From: Mycolicibacterium rutilum
Lineage (GTDB): Bacteria; Actinomycetota; Actinomycetes; Mycobacteriales; Mycobacteriaceae
Length of the DNA stretch: 64,000 nucleotides
Assembly (NCBI RefSeq): GCF_900108565.1
Contig: NZ_LT629971.1
Span: 1,550,001 to 1,614,000 of the forward strand
Direction of reading: 5' to 3'
Shown: positions 21,428 to 29,766 of the stretch, one piece after another
How positions within the stretch are numbered: position 1 is the first letter of the stretch
Layout of the letters: every line of letters starts with the position of its first letter
Made by a program: the position numbers and the translations under genes
The notes under the pieces: generated by a model
Databases searched by the model: none
Told to the model about the DNA's origin: nothing
Seen by the model: only the letters and a program-made list of their open reading frames with translations

Positions 21428-22246
21428 ATGCCCGACAAACTGCGCGTCGACCTGTCCGGGGCACCGCAGACGATGCTCGCGACGTTGCACGCCAAGGCGC
21501 TCGACGCCGACCTGCCGCACCCGATACTGGGAGACCGGTTCGCCAAGGAGATCGTCGACCGCATCGACTATGACTGGTCGCGGACGGCGATCACCGCCGC
21601 CAACTCACCGTCGGTGACCACCCGCAGCGCCCACTTCGACAGGTGGGCCCGGCAGTATCTGGCAGTGCACCCGAAAGCTGTTGTGCTGCATCTGGGTTGC
21701 GGCCTGGACTCGCGGGTGTTCCGGCTCGACCCCGGCCCCGACGTCGACTGGTTCGACGTCGACTACCCCGACGTCGCCGAGCTGCGCACGCGCCTCTACC
21801 CGGATCGTGAGCACTACCGCGTCATCGCCGCCTCCGTCACCGATCCGGCCTGGCTGACCGAAATCCCCGCCGACCGGCCGGTTCTGGTGATCGCCGAGGG
21901 CCTGACGATGTACCTGACACGCGACGACGGGATCGCGTTGCTGCGCCGCATCGTCGACCAATTCCCGTCGGGCGAACTGCATTTCGATGCGTTCAACCGG
22001 CTCGGCATCCGCTCGCAGTGGGCCAACGCGGTGGTGCGCCGCGCCGGGGCGAGGCTGGACTGGGGCATCGACGGTCCCGACGACATCGTCCACGCGCTGC
22101 CCGGCGTGCGGCTGCTGGCCTGGCTGTCGCCGTTCGACTCGCCGACGTTCCGTGACGTCGCCTGGTACTACCGCGCGCTGGCGCAGGCGATGTCGCTGGT
22201 CCCGTCGCTGCGGTACATGGCCCAGTACCACCGCTACGCGTTCTGA
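21428..22246 (+). CDS. TcmP/LCMT-type class I SAM-dependent O-methyltransferase
   Basis: A 272-residue member of the leucine-carboxyl-methyltransferase/TcmP group. VVLHLGCGLDSRVFRLDPGPDVDWFDVDYPDV holds the SAM motif and the DxDYPDV signature, and VLVIAEGLTMYLTRDDG is the EGLTMYL motif. This group is very expanded in mycobacteria (often called Omt or DUF574-like proteins), and substrates are unknown. The gene follows the epimerase but has its own leaderless-type promoter, so joint function is uncertain. It is convergent with the crotonase gene. Confidence 0.9.
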   Translation: MPDKLRVDLSGAPQTMLATLHAKALDADLPHPILGDRFAKEIVDRIDYDWSRTAITAANSPSVTTRSAHFDRWARQYLAVHPKAVVLHLGCGLDSRVFRLDPGPDVDWFDVDYPDVAELRTRLYPDREHYRVIAASVTDPAWLTEIPADRPVLVIAEGLTMYLTRDDGIALLRRIVDQFPSGELHFDAFNRLGIRSQWANAVVRRAGARLDWGIDGPDDIVHALPGVRLLAWLSPFDSPTFRDVAWYYRALAQAMSLVPSLRYMAQYHRYAF

Positions 22247-22903
22247 CTACGACGCGCGCAGCTCGGCGATCACCTCCGCATAGAGGCGAGCCTTGATCGC
22301 CCCGAACACCGGACCGGCTTTGGCGGCCAACGCTTCCGCACGCGCCACCGCGGTGTCGAGCACCTCGCCCTCACCCGCGGTCGCGGCCACGATGCCCGCC
22401 GCGAGGGCGTCCTGGCCGCCGTAGCGGCGCCCGGTCGTCATCGCCTCGTGCGCGGTCGCGATCGGCAGCCTCGACCGGATCAGGGCGTTCATGCCCGCCG
22501 TGAACGGGATGCCGAGGTCGACCTCAGGCAGGCAGAAGTAGCCGCGGTCCGCGCGCATCACGATCTGGTCGTGCGAGAGCGCGAGCATCGCGCCCGCGGC
22601 GAACGCGTGGCCGGCGACGGCGGCGATGATGGGCGCCGGGAAGGCCAGCACCCGCGCGAACAAGGCGTGCACCTCGCCGAGGTTGGCCTCGGCGGCGTCG
22701 GGATGCGCGGCCATGAAGTCGAGGTCGAGGCCGTTCGAGTAGAACTTGTTTGCGCCGGTCGTGACCACCGCGCGCGGACCGTCGGCCGCCTCGACCTCGT
22801 CGAGCGCGGCGTTGATCGCGGTCAGCCGGTCGGGATGGAAGCGGTTCTCGTCGTCGCCGAGCGTCAGCACGTACACCGCGCCGTTCTTGTCGAGTTCGGG
22901 CAT
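22247..22903 (-). CDS. Enoyl-CoA hydratase/isomerase (crotonase superfamily)
   Basis: A 218-residue crotonase. It contains the CoA-binding NKFYSNGLDLDFM loop, the first oxyanion region AAVAGHAFAAGAMLALSHD, and LPEVDLGIPFTAGMNALI. The residue at the usual second catalytic Glu is in PEVDLG (Glu present); the first (AGAM) lacks Glu. This is as in delta3,delta2-enoyl-CoA isomerases rather than hydratases. ATG 22903 matches the family start. It is divergent from the FAD oxidoreductase with a 38-base gap. The physiological acyl-CoA is unknown. Confidence 0.88.
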   Translation of the reverse strand: MPELDKNGAVYVLTLGDDENRFHPDRLTAINAALDEVEAADGPRAVVTTGANKFYSNGLDLDFMAAHPDAAEANLGEVHALFARVLAFPAPIIAAVAGHAFAAGAMLALSHDQIVMRADRGYFCLPEVDLGIPFTAGMNALIRSRLPIATAHEAMTTGRRYGGQDALAAGIVAATAGEGEVLDTAVARAEALAAKAGPVFGAIKARLYAEVIAELRAS

Positions 22904-22941
22904 CAGCCGATTACACCACCGCGGGCTGTCAGAATCGTGCG

Positions 22942-24315
22942 GTGCCCACAACCAACGGCCGGGTCTCGCACTGGTTCGACGAGCCGCCGCCGTCGCGGCC
23001 CGCGCTGCCCGGGGACCGTGACGCCGACGTCTGCATCGTCGGCGCCGGCTACACCGGGCTGTGGACGGCCTACTACCTGAAGAAGGCCGACCCGGCGCTG
23101 CGGATCAGCGTGCTCGAGGCACGGTTCGCCGGGTTCGGTGCGTCCGGCCGCAACGGCGGGTGGCTGTCCGGGTTGGTGCCCGGTGACCGCAACCGGATGG
23201 CCGAGCAGTACGGCAGGCAGCGTGTGCTGGACTGGCAGCGGGCGCTCAACGACAGCGTCGACGAGGTGATCGACGTCGCCGCCGCCGAAGGCATCGACGC
23301 GGGCATCGTCAAGGGCGGCACCCTGCACATCGCGCGCACCCCCGCGCAGGCCGGCCGGCTCGCCGCCGAAGCCGACGAAGAACTCGCGTGGAAGGTCGAC
23401 GGCATCGCGCGGCTGTCCAAAGCCGAGGTAGCCGAACGAATCCGACTCGACGGCGTGGTGTCGGGTTACCACAATCCGCACTGCGCGCGGATCCAGCCCG
23501 CCCGGCTGGTGCGGGGGTTGGCCGATGCGGTGGAGCGGCTCGGGGTCGACGTCTACGAGCAGACGCCGGCGGTGACGATCGAGTCGGGCCGGGTGACGAC
23601 ACCGCACGGCACGGTCACCGCACCGGTCGTGTTGCGTGCGACGGAGGGCTTCACCGCGACGCTGCCCGGGCTGCGCAGGCGGTGGTTGCCGATGAACAGC
23701 TCGATGATCGTCACCGAACCGCTGTCCGCCGCGCTGTGGGAGACGATCGGGTGGGACGACCGTGCCACGCTCGGCGACACCGCGCACGGCTTCTTCTACG
23801 CCCAGCGCACGGTCGACGACCGGATCGCGATCGGCGGGCGCAGCGTCCCGTACCGGTTCGGTTCGCGGATCGACCGTGACGGGCAGGTGCCGCCCCGCAC
23901 GATCACGCACCTGACGCGGGTATTGCACTCGGTGCTGCCGCAGGTGCGCGACGTCCCGATCGCCCACGGTTGGTGCGGTGTGCTCGCGGTTCCGCGCGAC
24001 TGGGAGTCCACCGTGACGTTCGACCGTGCGACGGGCGTCGGCTGGGCGGGCGGATACGTCGGGCACGGCGTCACCGCGACCAATCTGGCCGGCCGCACGC
24101 TGACCGATCTGGTGCTCGACAGGCGCGGCCCGCTCGCCGAACTGCCGTGGGTGGGGCACCGGTCGCGCGACTGGGAACCCGAACCGCTGCGCTGGCTGGG
24201 CGTGCGCGGCATGTACACCGCGTACAAGGCGGCCGACTGGCACGAATCACGCGGACGCGCAACCACATCGCCGATCGCGGTGGTGGCCGACAAGATCGCC
24301 GGGCGGCCGCACTAG
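22942..24315 (+). CDS. FAD-dependent amine oxidoreductase (DAO/PuuB-like)
   Basis: A 457-residue DAO-fold enzyme. The dinucleotide motif DVCIVGAGYTGLWTAYYL is near residue 28, followed by VLEARFAGFGASGRNGGWLSG, a pattern characteristic of gamma-glutamylputrescine oxidase-like proteins. The C-terminal WAGGYVGHGVTATNLAGRTLTDL contacts FAD. It likely oxidises a secondary amine or amino acid using O2. The start is GTG 22942. It overlaps the convergent SRPBCC gene by four bases. No polyamine genes are nearby, so the substrate is open. Confidence 0.88.
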   Translation: MPTTNGRVSHWFDEPPPSRPALPGDRDADVCIVGAGYTGLWTAYYLKKADPALRISVLEARFAGFGASGRNGGWLSGLVPGDRNRMAEQYGRQRVLDWQRALNDSVDEVIDVAAAEGIDAGIVKGGTLHIARTPAQAGRLAAEADEELAWKVDGIARLSKAEVAERIRLDGVVSGYHNPHCARIQPARLVRGLADAVERLGVDVYEQTPAVTIESGRVTTPHGTVTAPVVLRATEGFTATLPGLRRRWLPMNSSMIVTEPLSAALWETIGWDDRATLGDTAHGFFYAQRTVDDRIAIGGRSVPYRFGSRIDRDGQVPPRTITHLTRVLHSVLPQVRDVPIAHGWCGVLAVPRDWESTVTFDRATGVGWAGGYVGHGVTATNLAGRTLTDLVLDRRGPLAELPWVGHRSRDWEPEPLRWLGVRGMYTAYKAADWHESRGRATTSPIAVVADKIAGRPH

Positions 24316-24785
24316 CGGGCTTCGGCGGCCGCCTTCAGCCGTTGCAGCGTCAGCCGGATGTGCTCGGCGTTGGCGGTGTCACGATCCCGCACACCCGTGG
24401 CCCACCCCGCCGGCGTCTTGAACCAGCCGGGACGGCGATCCCAGGTGCTTTCGGTGACGCGGCAGGACCCGTCGGCGGTCGACTCGATGTCGTAGCGCCA
24501 GTGCGCGACGGGAATCATCGCGCTGCGCACGTCGAACGCGAACACCCGCCCGGGCTCGGCGGCCGTGACCGTACAGCGCGTCGTCCACGAACGAGACCCA
24601 CTGCGGTTGCGGCCCTTGAACTCCGCCCCGGGACCGGCGGCGTCGCCTTTGCACCACTCCATCGCGTGGGCCTCCTCCGCCAGCGTCGCCAGCGTCGGCA
24701 GGTCGGTGATGAGCTGGTAAACGGTCAGGGCGTCGGCGTCGATGTTCACCTCGGCGCACGCGGACGGCTTTCCGTGTTCGGTCAT
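24312..24785 (-). CDS. SRPBCC (START-like) superfamily protein
   Basis: A 157-residue helix-grip fold protein. AEVNIDADALTVYQLITDLPTLATLAEEAHAMEW is the N-terminal helix-grip, then EFKGRNRSGSRSWTTRCTVTAAEPGRVFAFDV and WRYDIESTADGSCRVTESTW form the sheet. The C-terminal helix is RDTANAEHIRLTLQRLKAAAE. The family binds hydrophobic ligands in a deep cavity. ATG 24785 is the first Met next to family homology. It ends overlapping the FAD oxidoreductase gene. Confidence 0.85.
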   Translation of the reverse strand: MTEHGKPSACAEVNIDADALTVYQLITDLPTLATLAEEAHAMEWCKGDAAGPGAEFKGRNRSGSRSWTTRCTVTAAEPGRVFAFDVRSAMIPVAHWRYDIESTADGSCRVTESTWDRRPGWFKTPAGWATGVRDRDTANAEHIRLTLQRLKAAAEAR

Positions 24786-24804
24786 GCCGCGATAGTAATG
24801 CCGG

Positions 24805-26217
24805 TCAGAACGGCGTAGGTGCGGCATTGCGCGCCCGCTCGGCCTTGATCCGTGCGGCGAATTCGGCGGCGCGCGTGCGTTTTCGCTTCGGCATCTTCGC
24901 CATGCGATCGGGCGGCGGCGGCGAGATTATCGGTGGCGGCGGAAGGTTGGCGGTGGTGGTGTCCCAGTCGAAGAACAACTTGCTGCCCGGGCGGGTGGTG
25001 TAGGTGTGGCCGCTCGGCGAGGTCCAGATGACGGTGCCGTCGGGCAACTGAATGTCGCGCCACCCGTCGGGACCTCCGCAGAAGGTCTTCATCAGGTGGT
25101 TCTTGCGGCACAGGCATTTGAGGTTCGACGGGTGCGTCGGACCCAACGGCCAGGGGATGGTGTGGTCGATGTCGCAGAGATCCGCGGGCACGTCGCATCC
25201 CGGTGCGCGGCAGTACATATCGCGCAGGCGTACGAACAACGCCAACGGCGCGGACGGGTGGTAGCCCTCCTCGGCGTCCGACCCCGGCTTCGTGATCGGA
25301 CGCACCTTCGCGCCGCCACGGATCAGCGTGGGCAGGAGTGAGGGCGGCAGAGCTCCGCGACCCAACAGCACCGCTGTATTCCGCCGCTCGGGAGCAGCCG
25401 CGCTGGCGGCCTCGACCACGCTCTGGTCGGCCACCACGTGCACCACGACATTCGACGTCTTCGGACCGGCGGCGTCGCAGGTCGGCGATCCGCACGCACA
25501 ACCCAACCGGTCTTGACCGGCAGCCAACGCGCCGAGGGCATCCGCCCGCCGCTCAGCCAGCGTGCGCGGATCGTCGTCGCAGACACCGTGGGCCATCTCG
25601 TCGAGGCGACGTTTGAGGACCGCGGCGTCGGTGGCCAACAGCTTCCCCCACACCGACGTCGTGGCCGCTGGATCATCGATGTCACCGACATTGAAATCTC
25701 GGGTGCGCGTGGTGTTTTCGATGTTCCGAACGGCGAGCGGATCGAACTGCAGGACCAGGGCGTCGATCGCGGTCTCGAGGCGCTGCTCGGAGAGCGGCCC
25801 CAACCGGGACGCCCGTTGCGCGAGGGCCGTGTCGATGAGCGCCAGCGCCTCGGCGTCCTCGACCAGCTGCGTGCGCCACGTGATCGTCGAGATGATCCGT
25901 GCACTGATCCCGCCCCGCTCGAACAACGTCGCTACCTGGGGGAGCCGCTCGCGGAGTGCCTGCGCGATCCGCATCTGCCCGGAGGCGCGCCGGTGACCGA
26001 CCGTCATCGCCGCAGCCACCTCCGCGGCGACGCAGTCCCACGGGTCGAACGCGCACCGACCGCGGTCATCATCGTCGGAATCGCCGACCTTGCGACTAAC
26101 GAGCTCCGCAGTGGCGGCGAGCCGCCGCGCAGCGGCCTGCGCCTCCGCGCGGGTGCTCTCCGCGACCGCGGCGACGAGCTCGGCGTCGTCGGCATCCGCG
26201 AACTGCGATCCGTACAT
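24805..26217 (-). CDS. 13E12-repeat family protein, DUF222 plus HNH endonuclease
   Basis: 470 residues. The first about 300 form the DUF222 helical domain (ELVAAVAESTRAEAQAAARRLAATAELV, WDCVAAEVAAAMTVGHRRAS). A C-terminal HNH nuclease follows, CRAPGCDVPADLCDIDHTIPWPLGPTHPSNLKCLCRKNH, with paired Cys for zinc. The tail is basic (PKRKRTRAAEFAARI). This is the mycobacterial 13E12 multigene family; its function is unknown, but several members are DNA-damage induced. ATG 26217 lies 7 bases after TACTAT, so the mRNA is probably leaderless. A LexA-like box overlaps the start codon. Confidence 0.9.
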   Translation of the reverse strand: MYGSQFADADDAELVAAVAESTRAEAQAAARRLAATAELVSRKVGDSDDDDRGRCAFDPWDCVAAEVAAAMTVGHRRASGQMRIAQALRERLPQVATLFERGGISARIISTITWRTQLVEDAEALALIDTALAQRASRLGPLSEQRLETAIDALVLQFDPLAVRNIENTTRTRDFNVGDIDDPAATTSVWGKLLATDAAVLKRRLDEMAHGVCDDDPRTLAERRADALGALAAGQDRLGCACGSPTCDAAGPKTSNVVVHVVADQSVVEAASAAAPERRNTAVLLGRGALPPSLLPTLIRGGAKVRPITKPGSDAEEGYHPSAPLALFVRLRDMYCRAPGCDVPADLCDIDHTIPWPLGPTHPSNLKCLCRKNHLMKTFCGGPDGWRDIQLPDGTVIWTSPSGHTYTTRPGSKLFFDWDTTTANLPPPPIISPPPPDRMAKMPKRKRTRAAEFAARIKAERARNAAPTPF

Positions 26218-26230
26218 ACGTTCGATAGTA
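26210..26230 (-). promoter_or_regulatory. -10 element and SOS-like box of the 13E12 gene
   Basis: On the minus strand TACTAT (26230-26225) is followed by TCGAACGTATGTACGG (26225-26210). The latter matches 10 of 12 defined positions of the mycobacterial SOS box TCGAAC-N4-GTTCGA. It would place LexA over the transcription start and start codon. Confidence 0.5.
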
Positions 26231-26287
26231 GATCGCGGGTACGACAAGAAGAGGAATCCTGGCGCTACTTCGTGCGTTGCCTCTCCC

Positions 26288-26671
26288 ATGAGCGATCGCC
26301 AAGTACTCGAACCCACCGCCGAGCATCCGATCACCGTCGAGCCGACCGGTGAACACGTCACGGTCCTGGTGAACGGTGTGACCGTCGCCGAGACCGACCG
26401 CGCGCTGACCCTGCAGGAGGCGAGCTATCCCGCGGTGCAGTACATCCCGCTCGACGACGTCGACGCGGAGCGGCTGCGCCCCAGCGACACCCAGACGTAC
26501 TGCCCCTTCAAGGGCGAGGCCGGCTACTACCACTTCGTCGACGCCGGCGGCTACACCGTCGAGGACGTCGTCTGGACTTATCCGCAGCCGTATCCGGCCG
26601 TCGGGCAGATCGCGGGTCATGTGGCGTTCTATCCGGACAAGGCGGAGATCGTCGTCGGACAGCAGGCATAA
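26288..26671 (+). CDS. DUF427 family protein (Rv0140 type)
   Basis: A 127-residue single-domain DUF427 protein. HPITVEPTGEHVTVLVNGVTVAETDRALTLQEASYPAVQYIPLDDV is followed by the highly conserved TYCPFKGEAGYYHF and the end PQPYPAVGQIAGHVAFYPDKAEIVV. The compact beta fold (tailspike-like) has a conserved Cys/Tyr/His cluster, but no reaction has been established for most members. ATG 26288 is within a gene-dense stretch upstream of the DNA glycosylase, as in Rv0140-Rv0142. Confidence 0.93.
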   Translation: MSDRQVLEPTAEHPITVEPTGEHVTVLVNGVTVAETDRALTLQEASYPAVQYIPLDDVDAERLRPSDTQTYCPFKGEAGYYHFVDAGGYTVEDVVWTYPQPYPAVGQIAGHVAFYPDKAEIVVGQQA

Positions 26672-26674
26672 CCT
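26669..26674 (+). promoter_or_regulatory. Candidate -10 for a leaderless glycosylase transcript
   Basis: TAACCT lies six bases before GTG 26681. It overlaps the stop codon of the DUF427 gene. Confidence 0.5.
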
Positions 26675-26680
26675 TGGCCG

Positions 26681-27592
26681 GTGCCCACCTCGGTCAGCGT
26701 CCGCTTCGGCGGTCCGGTCAGTCCGGGCTTGACGCTGGCGCCGCTGCGGCGAGGCCGTAAAGACCCCTGTTACTACGACGCCCCCGACGGCGCGATCTGG
26801 CGCACCAGCCTGATGCGCAGCGGGCCCGTCACCGCACGGATCACGCGTCCGGCCGTCGACACCGTCGACTGTGAGGCATGGGGCGCAGGCGCGCGGGAGT
26901 TCGTCGAGACCCTGCCGGCCCAACTCGGGGCGTTCGACGACAGCCGGGATTTCGAGCCGGCCGAACCGACCATCGCCGCCGCGCACCGCCGGGTCCCGCA
27001 TCTGCGGTTGGGCCGCACCGACCGGGTGCTCGAAGCGCTTGTTCCGGCGGTGCTCGAACAGCGCGTCTACGGTAAGGATGCCCGGCGTGCCTGGCGCCTG
27101 CTGGTCACCCGGTTCGGCGCGCCCGCTCCCGGCCCGGCGCCCGAGCACATGCGGGTGCCGCCGCCCGGCGATGTGTGGCGCCGCATCCCGTCCTGGGAGT
27201 ACCACCGCGCCAACGTCGACCCGGGCCGCGCCCGCACGATCGTCGGGTGCGCACAGCGCGCGGACTCGTTGGAACGCCTCGTCACCCGCTCACCCGAACG
27301 CGCACGGATCGCGATGCGATCGCTGCCCGGGGTCGGGGAGTGGACGGCGGCGGAGACCGCCCAGCGCGCGTTCGGCGACGCCGATGCACTGTCAGTCGGC
27401 GACTACCACCTGGCGAAGATGGTGGGCTGGAGCCTGCTCGGCCACCCGATCGACGACCCGGCGATGGTCGAGTTGCTCGAGCCCCTGCGCCCGCACCGCC
27501 ACCGCGCGGTGCGGCTGCTGGAGACGAGCGGGCTCGCGGTGTTGCCGCGGTTCGGTCCGCGCATGGCGATTCCGAACCTCATCGATCTGTGA
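26681..27592 (+). CDS. DNA-3-methyladenine glycosylase-like HhH-GPD protein (Rv0142 type)
   Basis: 303 residues. The N-terminal half is an AlkA-like beta domain. The C-terminal half holds the helix-hairpin-helix MRSLPGVGEWTAAETAQRAFGDADALSVGDYHLAKMVGW. The Asp in SVGDYHL sits at the catalytic position of HhH-GPD glycosylases. LVPAVLEQRVYGKDARRAWRLLVTRFG resembles the AlkA helix that inserts into DNA. It would excise alkylated or deaminated bases. GTG 26681 is probably read from a leaderless mRNA. Confidence 0.85.
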   Translation: MPTSVSVRFGGPVSPGLTLAPLRRGRKDPCYYDAPDGAIWRTSLMRSGPVTARITRPAVDTVDCEAWGAGAREFVETLPAQLGAFDDSRDFEPAEPTIAAAHRRVPHLRLGRTDRVLEALVPAVLEQRVYGKDARRAWRLLVTRFGAPAPGPAPEHMRVPPPGDVWRRIPSWEYHRANVDPGRARTIVGCAQRADSLERLVTRSPERARIAMRSLPGVGEWTAAETAQRAFGDADALSVGDYHLAKMVGWSLLGHPIDDPAMVELLEPLRPHRHRAVRLLETSGLAVLPRFGPRMAIPNLIDL

Positions 27593-27673
27593 CGTGCGCT
27601 GGGCCCGTGATTACCCCACCGCAGCAGCGGGTAGTCGAGCGGGCGACACACATGCGTGCGAAGGAGCTTTCAG

Positions 27674-28231
27674 ATGTCTCAATTCACTGTGCCCGGTATG
27701 ACCGACAAAGACGCGGCCAAGGTGGCCGAACTGCTGCAGAAGCAGCTGAGCCGGTACAACGACCTGCACCTGACCCTCAAGCACATCCACTGGAATGTGG
27801 TGGGCCCGAACTTCATCGGGGTGCACGAGATGATCGACCCGCAGGTCGAGCTCGTCCGCGGTTACGCCGACGAGGTCGCCGAGCGCATCGCGACCCTCGG
27901 CTTCGCCCCCAAGGGCACTCCCGGCGCGATCATCGAGGACCGCTCGTGGGACGACTACTCGCTCGAGCGTGACACGGTGCAGGCGCACCTGGCGGCGCTC
28001 GACCTCGTCTACGACGGTGTCGTCGAGGACACCCGCAAGAACATCGAGGAGGCCGAGGAGTCCGATCCGGTGACCGAGGACATGCTGATCGGGCACGCCG
28101 CCGAACTCGAGAAGTTCCAGTGGTTCGTGCGTGCGCACCTGGAGAACTCCGGCGGTCAGCTGGCCAACGCGGGTGCCTCCACCGAGAAGGGCGCCGCCGA
28201 CCAGGCCAAGAAGAAGTCGTCGGCCAAGTAG
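27674..28231 (+). CDS. dps: Dps1-type DNA-binding ferritin-like protein
   Basis: A 185-residue four-helix Dps. KQLSRYNDLHLTLKHIHWNVVGPNFIGVHEMIDPQVELVRGYADEVAERI contains the inter-subunit ferroxidase ligands (His in HIHW, and the H-x10-D-x3-E pattern). The C-terminus KGAADQAKKKSSAK is a mobile basic tail like that of M. smegmatis Dps1, which binds DNA. It oxidises and stores iron and condenses DNA in starvation or oxidative stress. AAGGAG precedes ATG 27674. GGGTAG at 27629-27634 weakly resembles a sigma-F -10, but no good -35 was found. A strong hairpin terminator follows. Confidence 0.95.
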   Translation: MSQFTVPGMTDKDAAKVAELLQKQLSRYNDLHLTLKHIHWNVVGPNFIGVHEMIDPQVELVRGYADEVAERIATLGFAPKGTPGAIIEDRSWDDYSLERDTVQAHLAALDLVYDGVVEDTRKNIEEAEESDPVTEDMLIGHAAELEKFQWFVRAHLENSGGQLANAGASTEKGAADQAKKKSSAK

Positions 28232-28254
28232 CCGTCTGAAAGACCAAAAACAGT

Positions 28255-28283
28255 GGAGGCCGGGACATTTCGTCCCGGCCTCC
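28255..28283. terminator. Bidirectional hairpin between dps and the PGRS gene
   Basis: GGAGGCCGGGAC pairs perfectly with GTCCCGGCCTCC over a 5-base loop (12-bp stem). No long U tract follows, which is usual in mycobacteria. Being symmetrical, it can serve both convergent genes. Confidence 0.8.
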
Positions 28284-28299
28284 CTGTCTTCGCTATCGG

Positions 28300-29766
28300 C
28301 TAGCCGTCGGCTCCGTCGCTGCCGTCGTTGTTGGCGCTGCCCTGCCCGCCGGCGCCGCCGCTGCCGTTGGGCGAGCCGCCGTCGCCGCCGTCGCCGCCCG
28401 AGCCCGCGCCGATGCCGGAGACACCGTTGCCGCCCGTGCCGCCGTCGCCGCCGCTGCTGAGCAGGCCGCCGGCGTTGCCACCGGTGCCGCCCGTGCCGCC
28501 GCCGGCCGAGGCCAGGCCGCCGGTCGCGTCGCCGGCGTCACCGCCCTTGCCGCCGCCGCCGAGCAGGCCGCCACCCTGGCCGCCCTCGCCGCCGTCGCCG
28601 CCTTCGGTGTCGATATCGGGATTCGCGGTGCCGACGCCCGCGGCCGAATCGCCGCCCTCGCCGCCGATGCCGCCGCCGCCGATCACACCGGCATCGCCGC
28701 CGTCGCCGCCGTCGCCGCCGTCAGCGGTACCGGTGCCGACCGCGCCCGCGCCGCCTTCACCGCCGGTGCCGCCGTTGCTGATGACACCGTTGCTGTCGCC
28801 GCCGTCGCCGCCCGCGCCGCCGGTTCCGGTGCCGGTGCCCGCGGTGCCGAAGCCGCCTTCGCCGCCGGTGCCGCCGTCACCGAGGACGACGCCGCCGCCG
28901 CCACCTTCGCCGCCGGCCCCGCCGGTGCCGTTGCCGATACCGGTGGCGCCACCGATCGGGATGACCTCGCCGTTGCCGCCGGTGCCGCCTTCGCCGCCGC
29001 CGCCGACCACGCCGCCTTCGCCGCCTTCGCCGCCGGCGCCGCCGGTCGCGTTGCCGTTGATCACGGCCGCGTCGCCGCCGGCGCCACCGGTGCCACCGGC
29101 GCCGATGATGCCGCCGGACCCGCCGTCGCCGCCCGCACCGCCGGTCGCGTTACCGACCAGCACGCCCGCGCCGCCGCCGGCGCCGCCCGTGCCGCCGTCA
29201 CCGAGCACGATGCCGCCGTGGCCGCCGTCGCCGCCCGCCGTGCCGGAGACGTCACCTGCCGCGCCGACCGCCGGGGTGTAGCCCGCGCCGCCCGCACCGC
29301 CGGTGCCGATCAGGCCCGCGCTGCCGCCGTCGCCGCCCGTCTGGGTGCCGTTCGCGGCCGCGCCGCCGGCGCCGCCGTTGCCGAGGAGCAGGCCGCCGTT
29401 GCCGCCGGTCTGGCCGGCCGCGCCCGTGGCGCCGCTGCCGATCAGCAGGCCGCCGTTCTCGCCGGGCTCGTCACCGTTACTGATCAGCGCATGCACCAGG
29501 CCGCCGAGCAGCGCGCTCAGCGGATCCGACGGCGGAGGCGCCGCAGCGACCACAGCGGTCGTCGTCGCGGCGGGCTTGGGCTTCGGCGGAACGAACAGCA
29601 GACCGAACAGCGAGGTCAGCTGAACTTCCTGCTGCTGCACCACCAACGGGTTCGCCTTGGCGACCGTCGCCGGCGGGTCGACGAGGTAGGCCGCGGCGCT
29701 GGCCGCGGCCAACGCGCCCATGGCCAGGGTCGCGGTTGCGACTGACTTTTGCTTGGCAATCTTCAT
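28300..29766 (-). CDS. PGRS-type glycine-repeat protein without a PE domain
   Basis: 488 residues. An N-terminal hydrophobic segment (SVATATLAMGALAAASAAAYLV, about residues 9-30) looks like a Sec signal or anchor, and a linker follows to about residue 95 (QQEVQLTSLFGLLFVPPKPKP). About 390 residues of GGxGGxGG repeats of the PGRS kind then run almost to the end. There is no PE domain (no PE at 8-9, no YxxxD/E). The repeats should form an elongated glycine-rich polyproline-II or calcium-binding-like fold at the cell surface. ATG 29766 has AAAGGA upstream. Genuine PE_PGRS genes are typical of slow growers, so this is a distinct architecture. The function is unknown. Confidence 0.85.
   Translation of the reverse strand: MKIAKQKSVATATLAMGALAAASAAAYLVDPPATVAKANPLVVQQQEVQLTSLFGLLFVPPKPKPAATTTAVVAAAPPPSDPLSALLGGLVHALISNGDEPGENGGLLIGSGATGAAGQTGGNGGLLLGNGGAGGAAANGTQTGGDGGSAGLIGTGGAGGAGYTPAVGAAGDVSGTAGGDGGHGGIVLGDGGTGGAGGGAGVLVGNATGGAGGDGGSGGIIGAGGTGGAGGDAAVINGNATGGAGGEGGEGGVVGGGGEGGTGGNGEVIPIGGATGIGNGTGGAGGEGGGGGVVLGDGGTGGEGGFGTAGTGTGTGGAGGDGGDSNGVISNGGTGGEGGAGAVGTGTADGGDGGDGGDAGVIGGGGIGGEGGDSAAGVGTANPDIDTEGGDGGEGGQGGGLLGGGGKGGDAGDATGGLASAGGGTGGTGGNAGGLLSSGGDGGTGGNGVSGIGAGSGGDGGDGGSPNGSGGAGGQGSANNDGSDGADG
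28330..29460 (-). repeat. Tandem GGxGG-coding repeats of the PGRS domain
   Basis: Imperfect 9- and 12-base units, read on the minus strand as GGN-GGN triplets, run through the whole region. Interspersed hydrophobic blocks (GGVVLGDGGTGGEGG, GGIIGAGGTGGAGG) recur about every 30-36 residues. Such a region is prone to slippage and assembly error. Confidence 0.8.

Noticed and set aside
27607..27634. Sigma-F-like promoter before dps
   Set aside because: GGGTAG fits the -10 only partly, and the spacer to GTGA is 18 bases. Kept only as a remark in the dps entry.
28328..29281. Long plus-strand Pro/Pro/Ser frame opposite the PGRS gene
   Set aside because: It is the mirror of GGN codons on the other strand and has no start signal or domain.
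28330..29460. GGxGG-coding repeats considered as a CRISPR-like or satellite array
   Set aside because: The units follow codon triplets of one protein, with no constant repeat or spacer lengths.
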